A DNA stretch of 64,000 nucleotides from assembly GCA_030142905.1 (NCBI GenBank), contig JASJOG010000017.1, positions 1,860,001-1,924,000 of the forward strand, read 5' to 3'. The position numbers were made by a program, and so were the translations under genes. How positions within the stretch are numbered: the stretch's first letter is position 1; each line of letters opens with the position of its first letter. Shown here one piece after another: positions 44,404-53,769 of this stretch. The notes beneath the pieces were generated by a model. The model did no database searches. It saw only the letters and a list, made by a program, of their open reading frames with translations, and had not been told where the DNA came from. This DNA is from Heliopora coerulea. Taxonomy: Eukaryota; Cnidaria; Anthozoa; Scleralcyonacea; Helioporidae.

Positions 44404-45918
44404 GTTCAGAAGGTTGGCTTCCAACACATCATTGTGGCTTCATTTTCGCATATGACCCGTTTGGGTGACACGTTTTGTCGTCAATTGGCCGAAAGAGGTG
44501 AAGACTTCAGTAAACTTTACGCCTTCAGCGAATTCATCGAATCCATCGACAAGAATAGAGTGCCAGATACCAAAACGATTCCAATTGGCTTGCGAAAGAT
44601 GAAAGAATTGGGCTTGAGAAACGTCATTATCGAGGCAGATCTTGTCTACAGGGGTATCGATTACAAGAAGTTCAAAGTCAAAAATATTTGTGATCTGTTT
44701 TCACAGCGGATGAAATGGGTCCGTGAGAACCTCTCCAAAGATGCTCGCATATTCTTCAATCTACGTGATCTCCCAGATGCCATGAGTACAAAACCAAAAC
44801 GCATCTTCGAAGTCGTTCGGTACCTTTCCTCGTTGCCACCGGATGAGCGTCCCTTTGGGATAGTGTACGAGGAGTCTGGGAAGTACCTGCCAGAAGAGTT
44901 GGGTGTCTGGACGGCAGCCGTTCGTAAAGAGATGGACGATTGCGGTTTCAATAATGGTCATTTGTTGGTCCACGTGCATGAACAGTGGGGCCTGGCAACC
45001 ACGACTCAATTGGAATGCATCATAAACGGAGCCAATGGCATCTGGGCCAGCCTGTGCGAGGAAGGAGCGGCCATGGGTCATGCCTGTTCAAGCGTTGCCT
45101 TGATGAATCTGATCCGGCTTGGAAACAAGCACGTTCTGAAACAGTACAACTGTACTGAGCTCCGCAAGGCAGCCCAGAACGTTACCAGGATCACAACTGG
45201 ACTCGAGCCTCATCCCAAGCAGCCTGTGTATGGCGAAAGAGCTCTGGACATGGTCTTTGGCATGCCAAACTTTACCCCAAGCAAAAAAGAATTCAATATG
45301 GCTGAGTTCTTCGGCGAGAAGCCAGTTATGAGAATGACCACTCTAGCGTCGCCCCAAATGGTTGTTGACCGGCTCAAGTATCTCTTTGGAGAAGATCCAG
45401 GGTTCACCAAAGAGAGAGCACAAAGAATGCTCGAGGTTATGTTAGAAGATCTCCACCAGAACAGAAAGGAGGAGTACATGAGCAAAGTAGGTCTAGCAGT
45501 CCTATTTGATCGTTCTGGTGGTCAACTGACTCCGCAAATGGCCGAAGCGATTGCTGAGGATGAGCCGAAGACTGTCCACGCCAAACTTCTAATCGCTGAA
45601 ATAAGGAAGATGTGGGACGAGTGGGATTTGCGCGAGGAAGAAACGAGAGATGAATGTCTTGATTTTGATTCCTTCTACAATGGCTTTATGGCACCATACT
45701 TCGGGTGTTACAGGTGTGACACAACAAAACGCGCCCTGAAAGCCATTGACATGGATGAAGATGGCAAAGTCGATTGGAATGAGTTTGCGTTGTACCTGAA
45801 GTGGGCGGCACGCCAATATCCTGAGACAAAGGATGCTGAAGCACTGCTGTCGATTGCCTTCCGTAAAGGCCTCATCCCAGCAATGCAGGACATCGTGTTA
45901 CAACAGACCCATGAGTAA
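44404..45918 (+). CDS. DRE-TIM metallolyase-like/EF-hand protein, exon 2 (504 residues)
   Basis: The exon starts after ttctag at 44403 and reads VQKVGFQHIIVASFSHMTRL. The GTG at 44434, a possible start in the long frame, is simply Val68. Numbering the 561-residue product from exon 1, residues 58 to about 300 complete a TIM barrel: VASFSHM, RIFFNLRDLPD, and LLVHVHEQWGLATT with His247 and His249 as the HxH metal ligands. At the usual third-ligand Asn the sequence reads EEGAAMGHAC, so His283 replaces it. PVYGERALDMVFG resembles the post-barrel region of isopropylmalate/homocitrate synthases. The C-terminus holds a canonical EF-hand loop, DMDEDGKVDWNE (506-517), preceded by a helical, EF-like partner. 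No signal peptide is seen. Substrate unknown; calcium control of a lyase or synthase is inference. AATAAA lies at 46071. Confidence 0.85.
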   Translation, partial: VQKVGFQHIIVASFSHMTRLGDTFCRQLAERGEDFSKLYAFSEFIESIDKNRVPDTKTIPIGLRKMKELGLRNVIIEADLVYRGIDYKKFKVKNICDLFSQRMKWVRENLSKDARIFFNLRDLPDAMSTKPKRIFEVVRYLSSLPPDERPFGIVYEESGKYLPEELGVWTAAVRKEMDDCGFNNGHLLVHVHEQWGLATTTQLECIINGANGIWASLCEEGAAMGHACSSVALMNLIRLGNKHVLKQYNCTELRKAAQNVTRITTGLEPHPKQPVYGERALDMVFGMPNFTPSKKEFNMAEFFGEKPVMRMTTLASPQMVVDRLKYLFGEDPGFTKERAQRMLEVMLEDLHQNRKEEYMSKVGLAVLFDRSGGQLTPQMAEAIAEDEPKTVHAKLLIAEIRKMWDEWDLREEETRDECLDFDSFYNGFMAPYFGCYRCDTTKRALKAIDMDEDGKVDWNEFALYLKWAARQYPETKDAEALLSIAFRKGLIPAMQDIVLQQTHE

Positions 45919-46070
45919 ACTAAAGACTGTGAGGATTTGTGAATTCTACGCGTTCGATTTTAAGTATTCACTTTGAGTTAATTTTAACGTGTTTTGAGAC
46001 AGTATATGTTGCTTTGTTGCATGCAACGGTTTTGTAACTTCAATTCTTAATGTCTAGCTTTTCCAATAGA

Positions 46071-46076
46071 AATAAA
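46071..46076 (+). promoter_or_regulatory. Polyadenylation signal of the DRE-TIM/EF-hand gene
   Basis: AATAAA sits 153 bp after the stop codon, in AT-rich sequence with no competing signal nearer. Confidence 0.6.
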
Positions 46077-46099
46077 CTTAATCGTTCAAAATAACGGGT

Positions 46100-48102
46100 T
46101 GACTTTTGAGAAATTTATTAAAACTTGTAAGATGAAGCAACGCCGAATTTTTTTTTGACCTGTTAAAAATGTTTGGGATGAGGTAAAACAAACAAACAAA
46201 AAAACCAACTCCGTTTGATTATATGATTTGCTACAACAAATGAATCCGTATTTAACGAGAAAATCAGGTTAAAAAGTTGTCAAAATTTTTTTGCCAAGTA
46301 TAAAATACCATCCGAAATCATGGTCTTGACACCAATTTGGACGTTTTGTTTGTCACATGAATTAGTGACGAGTTTGAAATAAAATTATTTAGTCCCATGT
46401 TTCTTGTTTTAATCAGCTTGATTGGAAGTAATGTTTCAAACACAAGTTGGTGTTCTTCCTCCGATTTCTAGATACCGAGTTTAACGAGTTTCGAGGTATC
46501 TAGAAATCGGAGGAAGAACACTAAACGAGTATTTGAAATTACTTCTCAAACGAACCAGTATTTTAGGCAAAAATCCAACCGAAAGTTGGAAAAATTCAGC
46601 TGTAATTTTCCTCCGATTTCTAAATACTGATTAATTATGTATTTCTTTTGTTTTTGCTTTATGAATTATTAATGAGTTTAGGAATGCCAAGTAATATACC
46701 GTAGGCCCAGGGAGAAGGCTGATATAATTGTAACTGCTTTTCAATTTTATTAGTGTTGCTATTCTGAGAGACAGTTCTTACTGTCCGCATTTAATGATTG
46801 TGCATGTTGATATCATTTGTTTTCAACCATTTACTTGTTATTGTTAAGGGCCCGAACCGAAGGTGAGCGGCTTTGAACGGTGTTGAAGAGTGGTATAGAG
46901 AGTTGGGGGCAGAAGGGAGTGATTGCTAAGCGAAGCCAAAATAAGAGCGCGCCAACTTGTGGTGGCGAGAAAAAAGTATTGCATAGTTAAATAAAAAGAA
47001 CATGCCAAAACATTGCTCAGACCATTAAAATTTTATCCTGAATATTGTCATGTCATCTTTGGCATCATTTTTGTTATTTGTTAGTTTGGCAATGAGGTAG
47101 AGGGTGGAAATATGTTAAGTTTACCTGTCAGATCCGATAGTGCTCACTTTGTCCTCGATTCGAAAGTAGGAATGAGGAGGTTTTTAAATGACATGGGAGA
47201 TTTTATGAAGAAGCTATCCTCTGCAGCACACTTATAAATAAGAGCTATTATTTGGTTAATTTTAGGGCAGGAAAAGCCCTCTGATGTTCTGATTCAAGCT
47301 AAGTAATTCTCAGTTGCAGTAGATCCCGCAGGGAAGATTCCTAAAATAAGGTAAATCAACTGTTTCAAGGCGGGAGTTCTCCTCTTAACAAAATCGTCTG
47401 GCGTTAGCCAGAGTAAAATAATAGAAGTCTTATGCCACCGGGAAAGAGTTAAACTGAAGCAAGCTAAGTGGTATTTACTGTTGATTACGTGAAGAGTAAT
47501 TGTGAAATGTTTCGAGGGCGTATAATGTTGTAAGAATTCAACGAATATCAAAATCATAACTATAATTTCAGAATAAAATACAAATCACGTCAAAATATTA
47601 GAATATTATTTCGGTCTTAGGAAGTATATAATTAACAATTATTTACCGAAGTGTAGTCTTATAGTCTTTTAATCTTTAAAATTATTTTCCCATTATTTTA
47701 AACAGTTGATTTACATAGAAGGGAAAAAAGAAAGGAATAACTAAATACAAAAAACAAGTGTAAAAGATTATGTATACAAGAAAAACATAGATTAGATGTG
47801 TAACTGAGTACTCAAAGTCCAAAGAATCAATTAAGGAGAGTGGTGGTCTTTAGTATGTTTTGCAAGAAGACAAAGATTTAGTACGTTGCAATTCACTAGG
47901 TAACTCGGTCCCATAGTTTAGCGTCATCATATTTAACATTGCTTTTTAGGAATTCTTTTTCTTCCGATAAAGAATATGAAATTTGTGAGCGGAGCTTCTC
48001 AGATCGTAAGAGGTGGTTTCATACAACGGATTAAACTTTGCAGAAAATCATAGAAAGTTGATCCTGCCAAGAAAGAGTTAATACTGGCAATAAACTCATA
48101 TA
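46100..48102. other. No gene; contains a perfect 27 bp hairpin at 46450-46521
   Basis: 46450-46476 (gtgttcttcctccgatttct...) is exactly complementary to 46495-46521 with an 18 bp loop. A shorter relative (tttcctccgatttctaaata) follows at about 46608. The rest is AT-rich without gene-like frames. Confidence 0.6.
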
Positions 48103-48873
48103 TACAGTCAACCCTCTCAATGGGAACACCTCTCTAAGGCGGACGCAACTTGCTGGTTCTGGCCGTACATAACATATTCCCCTGTACGTTAACTCTATAA
48201 GGCGGACAACTCTCTAAAGCAGACTGCGGACACTTTTGGGAAGAATTTTGGTTAAAAAATATCTATCAAGCCGGATATTTGAAATGAAAATTTGCGTGCA
48301 CCGAAAACGTTTTAAGCCGGATATTATCATATATTGGCCTACAGTGAACGAAGCCAACTTAATATCAAGATCTAATTACAACTAAAACATTTTTTATCCG
48401 GTTATAATTCGCCTGAAGGTAGCCTGCGGTGCAGCTCTACTGTCATGTGAACCCATTTATCACGTAAGACATGTTTGAGAAAATTTTTTAATCTTTTATT
48501 GAATTATTATTTAAAATTAATACAGCGGTTTATTTGCGCGACCGTTTAGACGTTTTATGACATTCACTCGTCTTCCTTTTCCCCCGTTCTCGTTTCTGGT
48601 TTTGCAGATCTGCAATTGTTTCTTTATCTTGTTCTTTTGGAATTTATTTCTCTACTCAATTTATAACCGAATTCATGCCTTAGAAGTGTGATCAATATTA
48701 TGTAAGGGGACTGTGAACGTTTAATTTTGCTTTAAATACAGATCGTGTTCCAGCTATGACGTCACAAATGTCGAGTCTCACGTCACAGAAACTCTGTGCA
48801 AGACGGACAGCCCTTTAAAGCGGACAGTTACAGCTTGTCCCGAGGATGTCCGCTTTGGAGAGAGTTGACTGTA
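48103..48873. mobile_element. MITE with TA-flanked CAGTCAACCCTCTC termini (pogo/mariner-like)
   Basis: Begins TACAGTCAACCCTCTCAATG and ends gtccgctttggagagagttgactgTA. The ends are inverted with about 16 of 18 matches and lie between TA dinucleotides. Internal copies of the ctctaaggcgga/ctctaaagcagac motif resemble the end-multiplication seen in the 19.2 kb element. Non-coding. Confidence 0.8.
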
Positions 48874-48888
48874 GCTCAATAGTGCACT

Positions 48889-49262
48889 CAGGGGTGAGGC
48901 CTGGAAATCCCCTGGAGAGGCTAATGTCCCGGACAGTGGGGATAAACAAGATGGGACAAGACAACACCTGCTTCATAATTTTGTTATTTGAAGGACAAAA
49001 AGATTACGTTTTTTTACGCCAAAATTAAATAATAGCGATAATGGACTAGAAGCATTTCACTTTTATATTTGGTATGAAGAGTAGTGTCTATTATCTTTCT
49101 TGGTTGGACGAATAACTTCATACACATAGTTTGTGCAGTAGAATATATAAAAGAGTAATAATCAGTTAAAACTCCCCGACAGATTGTTAATTTTGCCCCG
49201 ACAGGAGGGTTACCCAACGGGGCGTCTGGAGCCCTTTCTGTCCCCCTGTTAAGCCACCCCTG
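48889..49262. mobile_element. hAT-type MITE with 8 bp target duplication (7/8 match)
   Basis: Begins CAGGGGTGAGGCC and ends GCCACCCCTG. The flanks are agtgcact (48881-48888) and agtgcgct (49263-49270). It sits 15 bp after the preceding MITE. No transposase. Confidence 0.8.
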
Positions 49263-49654
49263 AGTGCGCTAGCAGCAATATATAATCGATTCCCTATATG
49301 TGTGCTCTTGTTGGAAAAAAATAAAGGAAAGTTATTTAAAAAATAAAGTTATTTGAAAAAGAATTGTGAAAGGATTGCAGAATATTCTTAAAATTATGCC
49401 AAATTACTCGCGACGAAAAATGCTTACCAATATATAATTTTCTTTATTTCTTGTATTATTGAAGTAGCATTACAAATGATTAAATGGCATTATTCAAACG
49501 AATCCAAACTTCGTATTGAGCTAAATACACGAAAAAAGCTCCATATTTTCTTCCTAATTCACAAGCCAAGCCATTGTATTTCAACCAGTTTGGGGTTAGT
49601 GGTAAAAAAGAGGACAAAACGGAGACGCACCTGTAAATTTTCCAACTTTGAGTC
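49263..49654. other. No recognisable gene
   Basis: AT-rich spacer between a MITE and the retrotransposon fragments. Confidence 0.5.
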
Positions 49655-49790
49655 CAAAATATTGCCAAGCCAGACCAGTACATTATGCAATCAACGACAA
49701 GCTTGAAAAGCAATTGAATAGCAGACATTAGAGGAAGAGGGAACGATTCAAGTCATGTTTTCAGAATGGGCAGCACCTATTGTATCAACA
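49655..49790 (+). pseudogene. Ty3/gypsy reverse transcriptase scrap
   Basis: A plus-strand frame reads KYCQARPVHYAINDKLEKQL. After a frame change at about 49727 it reads LEEEGTIQVMFSEWAAPIV. Together these match the start of the gypsy reverse transcriptase domain (F/YCxARPVPYA, LEEEGI.., WAAPIV). Only ~130 bp survive, cut off abruptly where copia sequence begins. Confidence 0.7.
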
Positions 49791-50875
49791 GTAAACGATT
49801 AGGATATCTAAATAAAGACGATGTAAAACGTACCGTAGTTTGCCAAGAAGACCTGATGAATAACTGTGAAGTCTGCGCTCTTGGAAAACAAACTAGTCCC
49901 GATGGAAGTAGAAGTCAAATCCCAAAATCCACTTGAACGTGTCTATACAGACATACTCGGACCGATTGAAGTTCCAAGCCTCGACGGATTCAGATATGTT
50001 TTAACCTTTATAGATGAATATAGCAAGCACGCAGTCATAAAGTTTATGAAGCAGAAGTCAGAAACCCTCTAGAGGTTCAAAGAGTATATAGCCGAAACAG
50101 GGACTCCTAGAAAGTTACGGACAGACAATTGAACGGAGTTCACGTCGAAACAATTCAGAGATTACTGCCGAGAGTCGAAAGAGAAACAAGAATTCACAGT
50201 TCCAGAGACCCCGCAGCAGAATAGAGTCGCAGAACATTTCAACAGGACTTTATTGGAGATGGGCCGACGTTTACTCATCCAAACAAAGCTATCAAGAAAC
50301 TATTGGGTGAGAACCTTAGCAACTGCAGTACATATCAGCAATCTATGTGTCAGTTCAAACAACAAAAACAGGAAAAGCCCTTTTGAACTATTCACAAAGA
50401 GAAACCCAAAAACGAAGCATCTTAAAGTATTTGGCTGAACAGCATACACCATGCGAAGAAAAGCTAATTTGAAGAAACTTGACCCGAGAGCCGTCAAGAC
50501 AAAATTTCTTAGATATGATGACAAAAGCACCGCGTGTATTTACAAGAGTTCCAATCTAAGAAAGTCGTTAAAGCACGCAACGTAATATTCGACGAAAGAG
50601 AAATTGAACCCTTGGATATCAAGCATGTACCAAATGAAGAAAACGCCGATTTCAAGAGTCCAAATTTGGATTTAGAAAATTTCCTACTCCAAAGGGACAA
50701 CATACATAAACCAACCAAAGATCAAGTGGGGGAAGATAAAGAAAACCAAACGACTGCAGACGAAGAAGCTCAAGAAGAGGAAGTCGTGGACAACGAGGCA
50801 GAAAACCCACTACCGAGCAGTGCAAGAGGTCGACACCCACCCGAGAGATATGGTCATTCCTACAATTTTAACGCA
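49791..50875 (+). pseudogene. copia pre-integrase and integrase remnant
   Basis: Reads RLGYLNKDDVKR and CEVCALGKQ (zinc knuckle end). The integrase core follows: VYTDILGPIEVPSLDGFRYVLTFIDEYS with the first Asp, KLRTDN with the second followed by a stop where a Gly is expected, and PQQNRVAEHFNRTLLE with the Glu. Then come the KHLKVFG block, a stop, and a hydrophilic linker with LPSSARGRHPPERYG. Stops lie at about 50070, 50129 and 50438, and there is a frame change near 50530. Confidence 0.85.
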
Positions 50876-51129
50876 ATGATGTGTTTGCGGTAGCTTGGTA
50901 ATTATGTTCTTGATACGCACGCTATCAAGCTGTTCTCTCAGAAAAACTTTCTGAGTCCCTGACGGGAATCGAACCTGTAACCTGGTCGCCGGTGAGACGT
51001 TTTGTAGATCTGAGTCTTTGTAGATCAATGGTTAGAACGTCTCACCGGCGATCACTAGGTTACGGGTTCGATTCCTGTCAGGGACCCAGAAAGTTTTTCT
51101 GAGAGAACAGCTTGATCGCGTGCGTATCA
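50876..51129. repeat. SINE family A palindrome inserted in copia, 14 bp target duplication
   Basis: The insert is bounded by identical ACAATTTTAACGCA (50862-50875 and 51130-51143). Inside, two SINE A copies face each other: a minus-strand copy (50917-50995) and a plus-strand copy (51011-51120). Each has a B-box (gggttcgattcctgtc or its complement), the head tgagacgt/cgtctca and the body cagaaagtttttctgagag. Arms match at roughly nine of ten positions. Copia coding resumes after the right duplicate, showing the insert came later. Confidence 0.85.
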
Positions 51130-51143
51130 ACAATTTTAACGCA

Positions 51144-52644
51144 GTCCAAGAAGATGTATGCGAGCCCAAGACATATCAAGAAGCCATCAACTCAGTAGAG
51201 GCCGAAAGTTGGGATCAAGCGATGCAAACAGAGTATGATTCACTTGTCGAAAACAATACTTGAACGCTTGTGGATAAACCAAAGCATAAAAAGGTCTTAC
51301 CTGGCAAGTGGGTGTACAAAGTTAAGTACGGACCAAATGGTCAAGTTGATAAATTCAAAGCCAGGTACGTAGCGAAGGGATTTGCACAAGTCGAAGGCCT
51401 ACATTTCTTCGAGACCTACGCCCCAACGTACAAACCAGAGACCTTTAGAATTTTATTGGGAATCGCAGCACAGAAGGATCTACACCTCGGCCCACTGGAC
51501 GTCAAGTCAGCCTACCTCCATTCACCAATTGAAGAAGAAATTTTGGTTGAGCAGCCCGAAGGTTGTACCAAAGAAGGAGAAAGCGGAAAAACACTAGTTT
51601 GTCCACTGAATAAGTCAATATATGGTCTCAAACAAGCAGCAATAAACTGGTACCAAGCCTTAACAAGTTTTCTTCTAAGTAAAGGTTTTCAACGCAGTCG
51701 CAACGACTATTGTCTGTTTGTCAGAAAAGAACCAGAAGACAAGTTCACGTATATACTGGTGTAGGTCGATGACGTTATAGTCGCTGGAGAGAACAGTGAA
51801 GCTGTTGATGCACTGAAGTCAGTATTCAAGGAAAGATTCAAGATGGATGATCGAGGCGAATTGTATTGGTTCTTAGGAATGCTAGTCAATAGATCGCAAG
51901 ACAAGATCACAATCGATCAAGAGAAATACATCCAAAGTGTACTGAACAAGTTCAAGATGAGTGACTGCAAACCTTTAGCCACACCTGCAGAAGTTAACCT
52001 GAAACTTGTAAAGAGTTTGCAGAAGTTTGGTTGGATCCCTACTTTTCATAAGTAAACAGACACGCCCAGATATTCTCAACACCGTCAATCAACTATAGCG
52101 GTTCCTCGAGAACCCCGATATTTCTCACTGGAAGCCAGGAAAACACCTACTGAGGTACCTGAAAGGAACGAGTCATTTGCAACTAACTTACTCAAAGAAC
52201 TCCACAACAGAATTATTGGGAGCTTCTAATGCAGATTGGAGTGGAGACATCAACGACAGAAAATCAACCACAGGCTACTATTTCAAGTTCCAAGACAATG
52301 GGGGAGAGATTAGTTGGAAAGTTAAAAAGCAACCAACAGTTGCACTCTCATCTACAGAAGTAGAATATCAAAGTATGGCAGAAGCATTGCAAGAAGCGAT
52401 ATACCTCAGAGCACTCATGCAAGATTTTGCCTGTCCGACCAAATTACCAACCGAAATTGGAGAAGATAACCAGTCATGTATAAAGATGTGTCACAACCCA
52501 GTAATGCACAAACGTTCCAAACACATTGATACGAAGTTACATTTCATCCGAGAAAGGGTAGAGAACGGAGAAGTGAGAATTCATTATGTTCTTATAGAAG
52601 AGATGACAGCGGACATCCTTACAGAGTTCCTACCTCAACCCTAG
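51144..52644 (+). pseudogene. copia reverse transcriptase and RNase H remnant
   Basis: Begins EAINSVEAESWDQAMQTEYD, has a stop at 51261 where Trp is expected (NNTxTLV), then KKVLPGKWVYKVKYG, FKARYVAKGFAQ and LGPLDVKSAYLHS, and the catalytic box where the Tyr before VDDVIVAG is a TAG at 51763. It continues with YWFLGMLV, a frame change near 52055, then RNase H blocks NADWSGDINDRKSTTGYYF, SSTEVEYQSMAEA and KHIDTKLHFIRE, ending in TAG at 52642. Non-functional. Confidence 0.88.
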
Positions 52645-52723
52645 GTGGAGAAACACCGACTTGCTCTACTAGGAACTGATTCAGACTCAACTTAATAGTC
52701 ACATAGTAGAGTCTGAGTGGGGG

Positions 52724-53215
52724 TGTTGGGAAATCACTATAAAAAAGATAATTTACAACTAACTTATTGATGTAAAGACTTATCGTTTAGACACATCCCG
52801 GAAACACGGTGGTGTCAATTTGATTGACATTTTATTACGAACAGGAACCTCTTGATGTTTTGTTTGTTCTCGAGAAAGGAGTGAATCTCGCGAAATGAAA
52901 GGTTGATATTTATGTATATATTTGTATACATTATGTATTTATGTATATATTTATTTATGTATATAATAAAATAGACAAACAAAACGTATGATAGTTAACA
53001 GTTTATATATACCTATATATTCATATATACCTATGGATATATACCTATATATATAGGTATATATCCATGGATTCCGGTCACTCAAAAATGCCGTGTGCAA
53101 GATCGGGCACTGGTATGTTGTTGAAAAAACCATTCTTAGGTACCCTGTTGAAGCAAATCGATTTGGTCTCGTTCTTTTTTCCTTTGTATGGATCTCTCGC
53201 AAGTTGTTTACACTA
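52724..53215 (+). repeat. Probable copia 3' LTR (start clear, end unresolved)
   Basis: Starts TGTTGGGAAATC right after the polypurine tract. No 5' LTR survives for comparison, so the end is a guess; a CA-ending candidate lies at about 53212. An AT-rich palindrome (ggatatatacctatatatat and its mirror, about 53034-53070) lies inside. Confidence 0.5.
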
Positions 53216-53769
53216 TTTGAACACTGAAGTCAGTAAATGATTTAAGACCGGCAAAGGAAATGGCTTTCTTGGTGCCTGCGGCTGGTTTCGCCACCTCAGT
53301 AACTGGACAATTTATGACTTGACAGAGCAGTTCTCAAAGTTAGCTCCTTGGAATATGCATTTGCCAACTGTTCACTTTTTGTAGCAACGCTTTGTCTTGG
53401 TTCTTTCTGATTTATATGAACAAAAGACGTAAGGGAACTCGCTTGCTGTCAGTACATTTGCTCAGCGACTAACTGTATTAAAACGACATTCTTCGCTGAA
53501 GTTGAATAGATGTCGATTAGTATAAATCTTGGGAGTTTTCACGTTCTGGTAACCACTTACCTGACCTACACAATCACAGGTACGTCGGAATCGAGTAGCT
53601 TTGAAGTACAAGTTCTGCGAACGGAATTGTTTTGAGCAGCTTTCAAATGTAGCTTCCCGACTTCATTCTTCCCTAAGGGAGACTTCTTGTATGAAATATT
53701 ACCGCCTGGATTTTGCTGGTGTTTATTGGTAAAGTAGAATGAAGATTCTGGTTCATTCATCTCTGTACG
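53216..53769. other. No recognisable gene
   Basis: A minus-strand frame (53566-53847) crosses into the inverted-duplication arm, is not recognised, and has no clear start. Confidence 0.4.

Larger units (their letters stand above)
49791..52723 (+). mobile_element. Decayed Ty1/copia retrotransposon, 5' truncated
   Basis: Order: GAG pre-integrase knuckle, integrase, reverse transcriptase, RNase H, the copia order. The copy starts mid-way in the pre-integrase domain, so gag and the 5' LTR are gone. The 3' end has a purine tract (tgagtggggg) directly followed by TGTTGGGAAATCAC, a typical tract/LTR border at 52724. At least six in-frame stops are present, several of the TGG-to-TGA or CAG-to-TAG type, together with frame changes. 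A SINE palindrome interrupts it at 50876-51129. Confidence 0.85.

Noticed and set aside
44661..45893. Several minus-strand frames of 60-106 codons
   Set aside because: Shadows of the DRE-TIM/EF-hand exon on the opposite strand; no independent family resemblance.
44434..45918. Single-exon gene starting at GTG 44434 or ATG 44452
   Set aside because: Coding similarity continues upstream to the acceptor at 44403 and the catalytic motif is found in the exon at 36857-37027, so the start in this exon is artificial.
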